Source of the DNA: Slackia sp.
GTDB lineage: Bacteria; Actinomycetota; Coriobacteriia; Coriobacteriales; Eggerthellaceae
DNA length: 34,490 nucleotides
Assembly: GCA_029266945.1 (NCBI GenBank)
Contig: JARIED010000023.1
Location: forward strand, 1-34,490
Direction: 5' to 3'
Position 1 is the stretch's first letter. Each line of letters opens with the position of its first letter. The notes beneath the pieces were generated by a model. It saw nothing but the letters and a program-made list of their open reading frames with translations, was not told the DNA's origin and did no database searches. Both the position numbers and the translations under genes were made by a program. Below, in pieces: positions 13,325 to 22,303 of the stretch.

Positions 13325-13963
13325 CTACAGAAACTCGAGCAGAATCGGTCCCATGACCACGATCAACATCGCCGGCAAAATAAGCCCCGCCGTGGGAAGG
13401 AGCATTTTCACCGGCGCTTTCGCCACGAGCTCCTCCATCTTCGCCCGATAGCACCCGCGCGCCTCGCTCGCCATCACCTCGAGCATGCGCGACATGGGGT
13501 TTCCGTAGCGCAGACAACGCATCGTGTTGTTCACGAACGTCGTCAGCGACGCCACGTCCAGATCGTCCGCAAGGCACCGCAAAGCCTCGTCGCGCGTCGT
13601 CATCCCGCTTTCCCACGACCGGCACGCGCGCCGGCACGCAAGGGCCAGCTCGTCGTCGAAACGCGAGCAATACAGCGAGAACGCGCTTTCGAACGACAGC
13701 CCTGCCCGCATGCCCAAGGCAACGGCGTCGACCATCTCGGGAACATGCCGCTCGATGGAAAGCTTCTCGACCGCCTGCTTTCGATGTGCGAACAAGGACG
13801 CCTCTCGCTCGGCACCATCGGATTCGTCCCCGTTCGAGGAAAACGCTCCGAGCGCCTTCGCCTTGGCGCGACGCCCCTTGCGTCGCGCCTCGGAAAACTC
13901 CCGCAGCCACAGCCACATGCACGACCCCGCAACTGCGGCGCACACGCCGATGACCAGCACCAT
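13325..13963 (-). CDS. tadC: TadC-like membrane platform protein (type II secretion F domain)
   Basis: A 212-residue protein with ATG 13963 after AAGGAGGGG. An N-terminal membrane helix (VLVIGVCAAVAGSCMWLWL) is followed by a basic linker. A T2SSF domain covers about residues 70-190 with the typical VPEMVDAVALGMRAGLSFESAF and FVNNTMRCLRYGNPMSRMLEVMA. A final helix is LLPTAGLILPAMLIVVMGPILL. TadB and TadC form the inner-membrane platform on which TadA acts. It is shorter than many TadC proteins (about 280-330), with fewer N-terminal helices. It lies 19 bases after tadB. Confidence 0.85.
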   Translation of the reverse strand: MVLVIGVCAAVAGSCMWLWLREFSEARRKGRRAKAKALGAFSSNGDESDGAEREASLFAHRKQAVEKLSIERHVPEMVDAVALGMRAGLSFESAFSLYCSRFDDELALACRRACRSWESGMTTRDEALRCLADDLDVASLTTFVNNTMRCLRYGNPMSRMLEVMASEARGCYRAKMEELVAKAPVKMLLPTAGLILPAMLIVVMGPILLEFL

Positions 13964-13982
13964 GCAAACCCCTCCTTCGCAT

Positions 13983-14981
13983 CTACGAGGCGATCGACAG
14001 CATCTTGCGTATCAGCAGTACCCCTGCCGCCTGCATGCACGCCGCCATGGCGAGCAAAGCCATCCCACGCACGTCGGCGAAAAACGGATCCAGGAACCCC
14101 GGGCTCACCGCCGACAAAACCGCGAGCAAGAACAGCGGCAGCACGCCAACCATCTGAGCGGAAAGGCGCGCCTGCGCCGTCTGCACTCGCAGCGAGCGGC
14201 GTAGGTCGAGCCCGCGCACGATCGAATCCTCCGCCGCATGGAGCACGGGCGTCGCGTTTCCTCCGCAGGAATACTGCACGTCGAGCGCCATGGCGACGAA
14301 ACCGAGCTCTTCGATGCCTGCGTTGCGGTGAAAGCGCGCCAACGCCTCGTGCATCGGAAATCCCAGTTCGATATCGCGCGTCACCTGCACGAACGATTCC
14401 CTCAAAGGCTGACCGACCTCGTGCGCGACCTCCGCGAACGCCTGGGGAAGCGAAAGCCCCGCATGCAGGCACGCCTCCATGCATCGCAGGGCATCGGGCA
14501 CCTGGTCGCGGATCCTCTCGCGCTCCTTCGCCCCGCCCTGCGATACGGCAAGCGCGGCGGCGGCCGCAAGGCAGACGGGCATCAGAACCGCAGACGCAAG
14601 CGATTTGAATACGACGGCCGACACGGCCGCTGCGGCGACGCAAGCGGCGATGCAAAGCGACATCACGCTTTCGGCCGTCGCATCCCACCCGCGCCCCCTG
14701 AGCAGTCCCGCCGCCTCGGAAGCAACCCTGCCGAGGCGGCGACCCTTCATCGCAAAACGCGCGGCTTCCGAACAGGACGTAACGCCGTTGCGCACATAGT
14801 GGCGCAGCAGCAATGCCGCCGCCTCGCGCGGGTCGATTCCCGCTTCCCCCTTAGAGGCCGAAGCGCCCGCGACGGCTGCGGAATACGCCCGCGAAAGCCC
14901 TTGGTAGACGGACGCCCCCACGCCGGCCGCGCAGCAGAATCCGCCGACGCACGATACGCCTAGAAGCACGCCGTCTTCCAT
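13983..14981 (-). CDS. tadB: TadB-like membrane platform protein (type II secretion F domain)
   Basis: A 332-residue protein. The start is ATG 14981, with GGGAGG seven bases upstream; an ATG five codons earlier overlaps that site. It has an N-terminal helix (about 3-25), a pair of helices near 100-145, and a T2SSF domain at about 160-290 containing VPDALRCMEACLHAGLSLPQAF and GNATPVLHAAEDSIVRGLDLRRSL. Two C-terminal helices follow. Together with TadC it forms the inner-membrane core of the Tad machine. It overlaps tadA by 22 bases. Confidence 0.87.
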   Translation of the reverse strand: MEDGVLLGVSCVGGFCCAAGVGASVYQGLSRAYSAAVAGASASKGEAGIDPREAAALLLRHYVRNGVTSCSEAARFAMKGRRLGRVASEAAGLLRGRGWDATAESVMSLCIAACVAAAAVSAVVFKSLASAVLMPVCLAAAAALAVSQGGAKERERIRDQVPDALRCMEACLHAGLSLPQAFAEVAHEVGQPLRESFVQVTRDIELGFPMHEALARFHRNAGIEELGFVAMALDVQYSCGGNATPVLHAAEDSIVRGLDLRRSLRVQTAQARLSAQMVGVLPLFLLAVLSAVSPGFLDPFFADVRGMALLAMAACMQAAGVLLIRKMLSIAS

Positions 14982-16273
14982 CGCGCCACCTCCCATTCAT
15001 CGATAAATCCCTGCTCGCATGCATCGTCGATCCATGAAGGACACGAATCCCACACTCCGCGCTCACCGGCCGACCTGCGGCGATACACGTCGCGTATCCG
15101 GCATGCCGACGCCTTTCCGCGCTCCACCGACGCGATGGCGCTGACAAAACGCCCGCCGTCGCGCCCGCGAGAAACCTGGACCACCACATCGAGCGCGGAT
15201 GCGATATTGCTCTCGATAACCTCGACGGGAAGGTCCATGCCGTATCGCACCATGGTCACCAGGCGCATCACCATGTCGGCAGGCGAATTAGCATGCAGCG
15301 TGGTGAGGGACCCGTCGTGACCGGTGTTCATGGCCGACAGCATGTCGAGCGCTTCAGCGCCGCGGCACTCGCCCACGATGATCCTGTCGGGGCGCATGCG
15401 CAGCGCATTGCGCACCAGGTCGCGAATCGTCACCTCGCCGACCCCTTCTGCATTGCAGGCGCGCGACTCCATACGCACGACATGAGGATGTTCCGTGAAC
15501 CTCAGCTCGGCCGAATCTTCAATCGTCACGATGCGCTCGTGTCGGTCGATTTCGCACGACAACGCATTCAGCATGGTGGTCTTGCCGCTGCCCGTGCCGC
15601 CGCACACCGCCATGTTCTTGCGCGAAACGACCGCCCAGCGTAAAAGCCTCGCAACCGCCCCGTCGAACGAGCCGCGCCGCTGCATCTCTTCGAGTCGCAT
15701 CGCATGCTCGGTGAACTTGCGAATCGTGACCGCCGGGCCGTCGAGCGAAATGGGCGGAATGACCACGTTCACGCGATGGCCGCTCGGCAGGCGCGCGTCG
15801 ACCATGGGGCTGCTTTCATCGACGCGACGGCCCAACGGAGCCAAGATCCTGTCGATAAGCGAGCGGAGCTGAGCCGCATTAGCGAACAAAGCGCCGTAAG
15901 GCTCGATGACGCCGCGGCGTTCGACGAACACGGCATCGATTCCGTTCACCATGATCTCGGTCACGCTTTCATCTTCGACCAGGGGCTGAAGCGGGCCGAG
16001 ACCGAAAACGATATCGAGCAGGTCTTGAGCCAGCCGCTCTTTCGACTCGCTCGGGCGGCTCGCCCATTTCGGCGTCGCGAACACCGTGCGCATCGCGCTT
16101 TTCAACTCGCTACGCGCACGTTTCGGGTTATCGATCGCCAAAGACGCCAGCGTGTCGCCCGCAATGATGGAGCCGACTTCATCCTTCAGCTCATCGAGCA
16201 TCCAGACGTTCGCGTCGAGAACCGCCCGTCCCCCTTCGAGCTGCGCGGCGCCGACCCTTTCCATCAGCGTCAT
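14960..16273 (-). CDS. tadA: Tad pilus assembly ATPase TadA/CpaF
   Basis: A 437-residue cytoplasmic secretion ATPase driving pilin polymerisation. Walker A is [10 protein letters not shown] (residues 224-233), the Walker B region is [10 protein letters not shown] (296-305), and the Asp/His boxes appear as EDSAELRF and [18 protein letters not shown] (315-332). The N-terminal domain carries [21 protein letters not shown], standard in CpaF. The start ATG overlaps the tadZ stop by four bases (ATGA). The C-terminal 30 residues, including [19 protein letters not shown], extend past the usual end. It is followed by tadB and tadC, so motor and platform are made together. Confidence 0.95.
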   Translation of the reverse strand: MTLMERVGAAQLEGGRAVLDANVWMLDELKDEVGSIIAGDTLASLAIDNPKRARSELKSAMRTVFATPKWASRPSESKERLAQDLLDIVFGLGPLQPLVEDESVTEIMVNGIDAVFVERRGVIEPYGALFANAAQLRSLIDRILAPLGRRVDESSPMVDARLPSGHRVNVVIPPISLDGPAVTIRKFTEHAMRLEEMQRRGSFDGAVARLLRWAVVSRKNMAVCGGTGSGKTTMLNALSCEIDRHERIVTIEDSAELRFTEHPHVVRMESRACNAEGVGEVTIRDLVRNALRMRPDRIIVGECRGAEALDMLSAMNTGHDGSLTTLHANSPADMVMRLVTMVRYGMDLPVEVIESNIASALDVVVQVSRGRDGGRFVSAIASVERGKASACRIRDVYRRRSAGERGVWDSCPSWIDDACEQGFIDEWEVARWKTACF

Positions 16274-17865
16274 CGGCGGCCCCCTCGTCCGAACAGCGAC
16301 CTACGGCGTTTCGAAGCGTCGGCTTTGCCATGCACCGCCTCAGCACGGCATCCTGGCAAGATCTCGGCCAAAAGCCCCCGAACGTCGGCGACGAATGCGT
16401 TTTTCGAGCCGATGAGTTCTTCGGGATATCCGGCGCCGAGCAGCTCATCCACTTCTTTTCCGCCGTCGGCCAACTCGACCGCCTGCGCGCCGCGCAGGGC
16501 GCAAGACACGTCGACCGCCGACAACAGACTTGCCTTGTCGTGCCTGTTCACCGCAAAGGTGAAACCTGTCGTCGCCACGCCGAGACGAGCACACAGCTCG
16601 ACGGCGTGCACGGTCGCGCGCAGAGACGACGGTCTGCTGTCCATCAAAAACACCACCGCATCCGCCGATTCGAGAATACCTGCATGGCCATCGGACCAAA
16701 GCGAGCCCGTGTTCACGACGACTAGATCGAACGAACGCCTCAATGCCGCCGTGAGCACGGCGGCCGCATCGGCCACCAGCTCCGACACCTCTATCCTGCA
16801 CGGCGCCGCCACTAGAAACGGCGCATCGCCCGCAGACGAAGCCGCGCTTGCTAGGCACGACGGATTATCGATCGCCTCTTCAACCCTGAGCGGATTCGGC
16901 ATACCCAAAAGGTAATCAAGGTCGCCGAACTGAAAGTCGGCATCGAACGCAGCCGTTCTCAGCCCCGCTCGAGCGCCCAGCAACGCGAGAACTGCCGACA
17001 GCGTGCTTTTTCCGCACCCTCCTGTCCCCGACACCACGGCGACCACCGTCCCCGGCCCCTCGACCGTCGGAGTGCCCGGTATCGAAAACGTCGGCCTGAC
17101 CACGATATCGAGCCCTTTGTAGTCTCGTTCGCCGCCCTGCCGGCAAGATGATTGCGATGCCTGGCTCCCGTCCAAAACCGCGGCGCCCGCATATGATGGA
17201 ACCGATGGGGAGCCGCCGCCATCCGCATCGCCCCGACCGTTTCTGACTCCGAAAGGGGCGCCCGCTCGCTCGAATTCGAGGCCATCGGCATCACGCCCGC
17301 TCGAAAGGCGAGAAACAAGGGCGTCGTCATCGTCGTCGGTAACGACGCATGGGCGAATCACCGAATCGCCTGCAGCGCGCAAAGGATCATCGCCGAACGA
17401 ACGGTCGACCTCCCCCATCGGAAGCGACCCTCGTTCGGCCGGCTTGGGCGCATCGGGGACGAGCGCCTTCGATCGCTCTCGCTCGGCGCGACGGCGCAGG
17501 GCATCCGAAGCCGCAATAGATTCGTAACGCTTCACGAGCATCGAACGCGACCATAGCTCGTCGATTTCCGCATTGGCAGCCCGGCTCGCAAGCGATCCGT
17601 TCTGCTCGTCGGCCACCAAATACACCCGCTTCCCGGGGTCGTCTCGCTTAATGGCCGCCGCCACGTTGATCGCGTCCATGTCGTCGCACGAGACCACCCA
17701 GACCTCGTCGATATCGGGCGAAAGCTTCGCCCGCGCACGGCATTGCTCGGCCTGCGACTCGACGAGCACGCACGACGGGCATTCCCGAACGTCGCGCCCG
17801 TATCCTTGCGAGGGCGCCATCGACTGCGCATCGGAATCGATGCAGAGCAGTACGCGCTTATCCAT
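16270..17865 (-). CDS. tadZ: TadZ/CpaE-like ParA-type ATPase
   Basis: A 531-residue protein. The start is ATG 17865, seven bases after GGAGGGGG; the open frame upstream of it is not used. Residues 1-130 form a receiver-like N-terminal domain lacking clear phosphorylation residues, as in other TadZ proteins. Residues 140-270 are a disordered linker with five consecutive Asp. Residues 272-500 are a MinD/ParA-like ATPase with P-loop SGTGGCGKST (279-288), the DADFQFGDLDYLLG segment and VVVNTGSL. The first lysine of the classical deviant Walker motif (KGG) is replaced by Thr (GTGG), as in some CpaE proteins. TadZ places the pilus machine at its site in the cell. It overlaps cpaB by eight bases and tadA by four. 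Confidence 0.85.
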   Translation of the reverse strand: MDKRVLLCIDSDAQSMAPSQGYGRDVRECPSCVLVESQAEQCRARAKLSPDIDEVWVVSCDDMDAINVAAAIKRDDPGKRVYLVADEQNGSLASRAANAEIDELWSRSMLVKRYESIAASDALRRRAERERSKALVPDAPKPAERGSLPMGEVDRSFGDDPLRAAGDSVIRPCVVTDDDDDALVSRLSSGRDADGLEFERAGAPFGVRNGRGDADGGGSPSVPSYAGAAVLDGSQASQSSCRQGGERDYKGLDIVVRPTFSIPGTPTVEGPGTVVAVVSGTGGCGKSTLSAVLALLGARAGLRTAAFDADFQFGDLDYLLGMPNPLRVEEAIDNPSCLASAASSAGDAPFLVAAPCRIEVSELVADAAAVLTAALRRSFDLVVVNTGSLWSDGHAGILESADAVVFLMDSRPSSLRATVHAVELCARLGVATTGFTFAVNRHDKASLLSAVDVSCALRGAQAVELADGGKEVDELLGAGYPEELIGSKNAFVADVRGLLAEILPGCRAEAVHGKADASKRRRSLFGRGGRR

Positions 17866-18691
17866 CGCTTTCCCCCTCCATCTCCGCCTTTTCCTTCTTG
17901 TCTGCCGAATCCGCAGCATCCTTCGACGGCACGGATCCGTCCACGTCCTTTTTCTCGGAGCCCCTCGCTTCGGCGGACGGCCCGGCATTTACGTTGCGTG
18001 CGACGACCGAAGACGACTCGTTCTTCGCGGCGGCGCCTGCCGACGTATTTTCCGAAGGAAGCGAGAAATACAACTCGCTTTTCTGCGATGCCGCGATGAC
18101 CTCTTCGACCATCGACGGATCAAGCGCAAGCGTCACCCACGTCACGTCGGATTTACGATTCGCATCCTTTTCCTCCGAGGTCGTGCTCGTGGAAAGCACC
18201 AACACCCGCGATGCCAGCAAATCGGTCGCCGACCCCGAAACGGAATAGACATCGACCTTCGAACCTGGACGAAGCGAACCTCCCACGGCGGTAACCGCCT
18301 TGGATGGAACGCTGATGGCGCACTTTCCATCAGGAACCTGCAGGGCGACCTCTTCGCGTTCGTCGAAACGATGTTTCAGAACCACCTCGCCTGCATAAAT
18401 AGGGCTCGTCGCTGGCAACGCCGCCACATCGGCGTGGTCGGATATCGCATCGTCGGGCACCAGCTCGCTCAGCCACAGACGCTTTTCGGCGTTCGTCGTA
18501 TCGAGCATGTCGCCAACGGCGATATCGTCGGTGGCCACGAGTATCTCGACCTGCTCGCCCCCGTAACGCGCAAGCGCCTCCGAACGCTCTTGCTCGACAT
18601 CGGCACGTAGGTCGGCGGCATACGCGAGAATGCCCGCAACGCACAAGACGCCGCATAGCGCCCCGATCGCCAAGTGAGCACGACGTCGCAT
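17858..18691 (-). CDS. cpaB: CpaB/RcpC-like SAF-domain pilus assembly protein
   Basis: A 277-residue protein from ATG 18691, six bases after GGGAGGGG. An N-terminal membrane helix (about 6-26, HLAIGALCGVLCVAGILAYA) is followed by a SAF domain (VEILVATDDIAVGDMLD, residues about 45-110) and an RcpC-like core with ISVPSKAVTAVGGSLRPGSKVDVYSV. The last 60 residues are hydrophilic, rich in Ser, Lys, Asp and Glu. In diderms CpaB works beside a secretin; here, with no secretin visible, it probably acts outside the membrane in a monoderm wall. It is the first gene of the Tad operon and overlaps tadZ by eight bases. Confidence 0.83.
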   Translation of the reverse strand: MRRRAHLAIGALCGVLCVAGILAYAADLRADVEQERSEALARYGGEQVEILVATDDIAVGDMLDTTNAEKRLWLSELVPDDAISDHADVAALPATSPIYAGEVVLKHRFDEREEVALQVPDGKCAISVPSKAVTAVGGSLRPGSKVDVYSVSGSATDLLASRVLVLSTSTTSEEKDANRKSDVTWVTLALDPSMVEEVIAASQKSELYFSLPSENTSAGAAAKNESSSVVARNVNAGPSAEARGSEKKDVDGSVPSKDAADSADKKEKAEMEGESDG

Positions 18692-18937
18692 CGTCACCCC
18701 TCCCGCCTTCATGCCGACGCGTCCATGCGCATCGGATCCCGCTTCGAATCGAATACCGGTAGCCCCGAGCGATGGGCCGCTCGGGAACAATCCCATGATG
18801 AAGTACGGATGCGGCCGGCTTTGAGAAGGCTGCCCTGCGGAATCCGGCCGAATTCAAGCGACTTTTCAGGCGCAAACCTTATCGCGATGTGCTTTGCCTC
18901 CGATCGAATGGACGCACCCCGTCCGCAAAGCACAAAA
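18692..18937. other. Leader region of the Tad operon
   Basis: No gene supported. A perfect 8-bp hairpin, CCCGAGCG at 18764-18771 and CGCTCGGG at 18778-18785, lies about 75 bases before the cpaB start without a T-tract. The operon promoter should be in this stretch, but I cannot name a convincing -35/-10 pair. Confidence 0.4.
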
Positions 18938-18964
18938 AGCCCTTCGCGCATCACACGAAGGGCT
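18938..18964 (-). terminator. Second of two tandem terminators after tRNA-Val
   Basis: Reverse strand AGCCCTTCG, nine-base loop, CGAAGGGCT, then TTTTTG. It stands just before the Tad leader and should insulate the Tad operon from upstream transcription. Confidence 0.8.
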
Positions 18965-18984
18965 CGGAAACGACCGAAAAAAGA

Positions 18985-19014
18985 AAAAAGCCGAAGCGAT
19001 CTGCTTCAGCTTTC
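18985..19014 (-). terminator. Terminator of the tRNA-Val gene
   Basis: Reverse strand AAGCTGAAGC, five-base loop, GCTTCGGCTT (one T-G pair), followed by TTTTCTTTTTTC. It lies about ten bases after the tRNA 3' end. Confidence 0.85.
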
Positions 19015-19023
19015 GAATTCATA

Positions 19024-19098
19024 TGGTGGGCGATGAGGGATTTGAACCCCCGACCTTGTGCTTGTAAGGCACCTGCGCTCCCGCTGCGCCAATCGCCC
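19024..19098 (-). tRNA. tRNA-Val (anticodon UAC)
   Basis: The reverse-strand sequence folds as a 75-nt tRNA with encoded CCA. The acceptor stem is GGGCGAT with ATCGCCC, the anticodon loop is CTTACAA giving UAC, and the T-loop is GTTCAAATC. A promoter lies at 19110-19138. Confidence 0.95.
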
Positions 19099-19109
19099 GT
19101 AGAACCGAC

Positions 19110-19138
19110 ATTATCCCATATTCATGACTCTTTGTCAC
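19110..19138 (-). promoter_or_regulatory. Promoter of tRNA-Val
   Basis: Reverse strand GTGACA (19138-19133), exactly 17 bases, then GATAAT (19115-19110). The start would fall a few bases before the tRNA 5' end at 19098. It abuts the end of the acetyltransferase gene at 19140. Confidence 0.75.
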
Positions 19139-19139
19139 T

Positions 19140-19574
19140 TCAGAATCTCTCGAGGCTTTTCTCCATCCAAATATGAGGCTGCCCCTCGTCTTCGTAATCG
19201 ACCTCGCCGAAACGAACATACCCCATCGAACCGTACCACAGCTCAAGGCGAGCCTGCGCATGCAGGCGAATGATATGCGCGCCTTTCCGGCACGCCGCAT
19301 CTTCGCATGCCCTCACGAGCATGCCGCCGATGCCGCGGCGGCGAAATTCAGGCAGCATCGCGACACGACCGATGTAATAGCACGACGAATCGCCCTCATC
19401 GACGAAGCACCGGGCGCAACCGGCAGAAACGCCTCCGGCAGCCGCAACGACATGGATGGCACGGTCGTCGATATCGTCGAACTCGTTCTCGTAACCCTGC
19501 TCCTCGACGAAAACCTTCGTCCGAATAGCAAAGGCGTCTTCTTTCGCGTCGTATTTCACAACAACATCGCTCAT
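19140..19574 (-). CDS. ElaA-like GNAT family N-acetyltransferase
   Basis: A 144-residue protein. ATG 19574 has GGGG eight bases upstream; an ATG two codons earlier is the alternative. The GNAT fold is clear. AIRTKVFVEEQGYENEFD is the ElaA-type N-terminal motif, the acetyl-CoA loop is IGRVAMLPEFRRRGIGGMLV (residues about 72-91), and HIIRLHAQARLELWYGSMGY with a late HIWMEKSLE completes the family pattern. ElaA-like enzymes transfer acetyl groups from acetyl-CoA; their natural substrates are largely unknown. The gene stands alone between the arc operon terminator and tRNA-Val. Confidence 0.88.
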   Translation of the reverse strand: MSDVVVKYDAKEDAFAIRTKVFVEEQGYENEFDDIDDRAIHVVAAAGGVSAGCARCFVDEGDSSCYYIGRVAMLPEFRRRGIGGMLVRACEDAACRKGAHIIRLHAQARLELWYGSMGYVRFGEVDYEDEGQPHIWMEKSLERF

Positions 19575-19713
19575 GCGCATCCCCGCTCTCTTGCAGTACC
19601 GATACGCATCCCAGATTACCGCAAGGCCAAAACGCTGAACGGAAACTTCCGGCCCACCGCCTCGTCCCCACAATGCGATTTTGGAATCCTTGACACGCAA
19701 CGGCCCTGAACGC

Positions 19714-19745
19714 AAAAGAACCCCGGACATATCCGGGGTTCTTTT
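19714..19745. terminator. Strong bidirectional terminator at the end of the arc operon
   Basis: GAACCCCGGA and TCCGGGGTTC flank a 4-base loop, extended by AAAA and TTTT on the two sides. It ends the leftward arc operon 19 bases after the antiporter stop and would work in either direction. Confidence 0.92.
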
Positions 19746-19763
19746 CCAGTGCGAATAAACGAC

Positions 19764-21239
19764 CTACAAGATCATCATGGCAGCAGTGACGACCACGAGG
19801 CAGATTACAGCGAGGATGACCAGAAGCTTCCAGACCCACTTCAGCCAGGTACCGTACTGAACATGAGCCACAGCAAGACCGCCCATGATGGCGCCGCACG
19901 TCGGGGTGAACAGGTTCACCAGACCGTTGGCGGAGCTGAAGATCATAACCATGGTTTCGACGGAGAAACCGAGGTTGGCAGCCAACGGGCCCATGATGGG
20001 CATGGACACGGTAGCCATACCGGAGCTGGACGGAATCAGGAAGGACAGCACCACGTAAAGCAACCAGGACGCAGGTGCAAAGATGAAGGCAGAAACGCCC
20101 TGCAGTGCATTGGAAGCGTTCAGCAGAATCCAATCGGACATGCCGGTCTCGGCCATGAGGATGGAGATGCCGCGAGCGAGAGCGATGATCATGACAACGC
20201 TCATCATGTCGGCGCAACCATCGATGAAAGCCTTTACGGTCTCGGACTCGGACAGACCGCCGACAAAGGCGATGATCAGAGCGAGGACGAAGAACCAGCA
20301 TGCTGCCTCGACGAAGTACCACTGGCCAAGCGGAAGGCCGGTGATGACCTCAGACCAGCCGAGGAACAACGTGACACCGAAGTCTTCCCAGGGGATGAAG
20401 CTGATGACCATGATGACGAACGCAAGCGCGAACACGATCAGGGCACCCTTCTGACGGCCGGTCAGAACGACGTCGCCCTCGGAGGAATCTTTGGCGAAGT
20501 GCTCTTTTTCGGCCTCCTGCTCCTGCAGGGAGAGGATGGTCGAACCGCGGTCTTTCTTAACCTTGGCCGCATACTTCATAACGAAGATAATGGAAACAAC
20601 GAGGGTGGAAATCCAGAGAATGGCACCCAACATGATGATAGTACCCTGATTCACCTGGATACCGGCATCGACCAGGGACGAAACTGCAGCGCCGACAGCG
20701 AACGGATTGACGGTGGAACCGAGAACACCGCAGCCAGCGCCCAGCAGAACCACAGCGGAGCCGACCATCGCGTCGAAGCCCGCCGCGTACATGGTAGCCG
20801 CAAGCAGAACGTAGAACGGAACAGTCTCCTCGCACATACCGTAGGTGGTACCGCCGATGGAGAACAGAATCATCAGAATCGGGATAAGCACCAACTCGTT
20901 GCCGTGAAGCTTCTTCACCAGAACGGCAATGCCGTTATCGAGAGCGCCGGTCTTGGTCATAACGCCCAAGAAACCGCCCAGGATCATAACGAAGAAGCAC
21001 ACCTCAAGGGCGCCGCCTGGGAACGTATCCGGGTTGGCAGCGCCTTCTACGATGTCAGTGGGAGCGCCCGTAAAGCCATAGATAGGCGCCGTCAAAATAT
21101 TGGAGAGAGACGCACCCGTCACGGTGCCGCCAGTCGCTGCCGCTGCAATCCAAGAGACGACAGCCAGGACGACCAGCAAGATAAGAAGGATACTGAACGA
21201 ACTAATTGGATCCTTCTTCTTTTTAACTTTGTCAGCCAT
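19764..21239 (-). CDS. arcD: YfcC-type arginine/ornithine antiporter of the arc operon
   Basis: A 491-residue membrane protein with about 11-13 helices, starting ATG 21239 after AAAGGGG. It belongs to the YfcC / anaerobic C4-dicarboxylate carrier (DcuC-like) family. Diagnostic parts are ILGGFLGVMTKTGALDNGI, FSIGGTTYGMCEETVPFY, GCGVLGSTVNPFA and the C-terminal LSFLIPSSSGMATVSMPIMGPLA. A cytoplasmic acidic loop is at about residues 230-260. YfcC proteins replace the classical ArcD in many arginine deiminase operons and are taken to exchange arginine for ornithine. The substrate is inferred from its place as the last gene after arcC. Two back-to-back hairpins separate it from arcC. Confidence 0.85.
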   Translation of the reverse strand: MADKVKKKKDPISSFSILLILLVVLAVVSWIAAAATGGTVTGASLSNILTAPIYGFTGAPTDIVEGAANPDTFPGGALEVCFFVMILGGFLGVMTKTGALDNGIAVLVKKLHGNELVLIPILMILFSIGGTTYGMCEETVPFYVLLAATMYAAGFDAMVGSAVVLLGAGCGVLGSTVNPFAVGAAVSSLVDAGIQVNQGTIIMLGAILWISTLVVSIIFVMKYAAKVKKDRGSTILSLQEQEAEKEHFAKDSSEGDVVLTGRQKGALIVFALAFVIMVISFIPWEDFGVTLFLGWSEVITGLPLGQWYFVEAACWFFVLALIIAFVGGLSESETVKAFIDGCADMMSVVMIIALARGISILMAETGMSDWILLNASNALQGVSAFIFAPASWLLYVVLSFLIPSSSGMATVSMPIMGPLAANLGFSVETMVMIFSSANGLVNLFTPTCGAIMGGLAVAHVQYGTWLKWVWKLLVILAVICLVVVTAAMMIL

Positions 21240-21262
21240 GATATTCCCCTTTCAAACGGGTA

Positions 21263-21332
21263 TCCATGCGTTATGTCTCTTTCCTTCATAACGCATGGAA
21301 TCCTGCTGGGAGCACCCCTACCCCCAGCAGGA
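21263..21332 (-). promoter_or_regulatory. Two tandem hairpins between arcC and the antiporter gene
   Basis: TCCATGCGTTATG (21263-21275) pairs perfectly with 21287-21299 around an 11-base loop, and TCCTGCTGGG (21301-21310) pairs perfectly with 21323-21332. They abut with one base between them, have no T-tracts and stop about 10 bases before the ribosome site of the next gene. They look like mRNA processing or stabilising elements rather than terminators. Confidence 0.65.
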
Positions 21333-21345
21333 CTTTGTACCCTAA

Positions 21346-22284
21346 TTAAGCGGTGATGACCGTGCCGGTCTCACCAGCGAGCGCCTCTTTCGCGCGCTCG
21401 AGAGACGTGATGAGGGCCTTGCCTTCCGGGTTGGCCTTCACGAAGGAGAGGCAAGCCTCGACCTTGGGCAGCATGGAGCCCTTGGCGAACTGGCCTTCCT
21501 CCATGTACTTCTCAGCCTCGGCGACCGTCATGGAAGCAAGCTCTTCCTGGTCAGGCTTGTTGAAGTTGATGCAGACGCGATCGACGGCGGTCAGGATGAC
21601 CAGCATGTCGGCCTTGGCCTCACCTGCGAGCAGAGCAGCGGAACGGTCCTTGTCGATAACGGCAGGAACGCCCTTGTAGCCGCCGTCCTCCTCGACAACG
21701 GGAATGCCGCCGCCACCAGTGGAGATGACGCACATGCCAGCCTCGACGAGGTTGTTGATCAGCGGCAGCTCAACGATGCGAACCGGTGCCGGAGAAGCAA
21801 CGACCCAACGCCAGCCACGACCGGAGTCCTCGACGTACTTGTTGCCGGTCTCCTCCATGAGCTTGGCGGCCTCTTCCTCGGTGAAGAAAGCGCCGACGGG
21901 CTTGGTGGGATCCTGGAACGCAGGGTCAGCAGCGTCGACGACCGTCTGGGTGACGATGGAGGCGCAAGCCTTGTCCATGCCGCGACGAGCGAACTCGCGC
22001 TGCATAGCCTGCTGCAGGTGATAACCGATGTAACCCTGGCTCATAGCACCGCACTCGGGGAAGGGAATGGACGGGGTGCCGCCCACCTTCGTAGCGGAAT
22101 TATCGGTAGCGACCTTGATCATACCGACCTGGGGGCCATTGCCGTGGGTGACGATGACGTCGAAGCCCTCTTCGATGAGGTCGACGATAGGAGCAGCCGT
22201 GTTGTGAACCAGCTCGAGCTGCTCTTCGGGGGTATTGCCCAGGGCGTTACCGCCCAGGGCAATCACGAGACGCTTGTTAGCCAT
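21346..22284 (-). CDS. arcC: Carbamate kinase
   Basis: A 312-residue enzyme of the amino acid kinase fold that makes ATP from ADP and carbamoyl phosphate, the energy-yielding last step of the arginine deiminase pathway. The N-terminal VIALGGNALG (residues 7-16) binds phosphate. VIVTHGNGPQVGMI, GMCVISTGGGGIPVV, AVIDKDRSAALLA and GSMLPKVEACLSFV are all diagnostic of carbamate kinase. Length is normal. Start ATG 22284 follows GGGGG with a short spacer and lies 19 bases after arcB, so the pair is co-translated. Confidence 0.96.
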   Translation of the reverse strand: MANKRLVIALGGNALGNTPEEQLELVHNTAAPIVDLIEEGFDVIVTHGNGPQVGMIKVATDNSATKVGGTPSIPFPECGAMSQGYIGYHLQQAMQREFARRGMDKACASIVTQTVVDAADPAFQDPTKPVGAFFTEEEAAKLMEETGNKYVEDSGRGWRWVVASPAPVRIVELPLINNLVEAGMCVISTGGGGIPVVEEDGGYKGVPAVIDKDRSAALLAGEAKADMLVILTAVDRVCINFNKPDQEELASMTVAEAEKYMEEGQFAKGSMLPKVEACLSFVKANPEGKALITSLERAKEALAGETGTVITA

Positions 22285-22303
22285 TTCAAATACCCCCGTC
22301 TTC

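Noticed and set aside
18889..19176. Plus-strand ORF containing WWAMRDLNPRPCACKAPALPL
   Set aside because: It is the translation of the complement of the tRNA-Val gene, a common annotation artefact.
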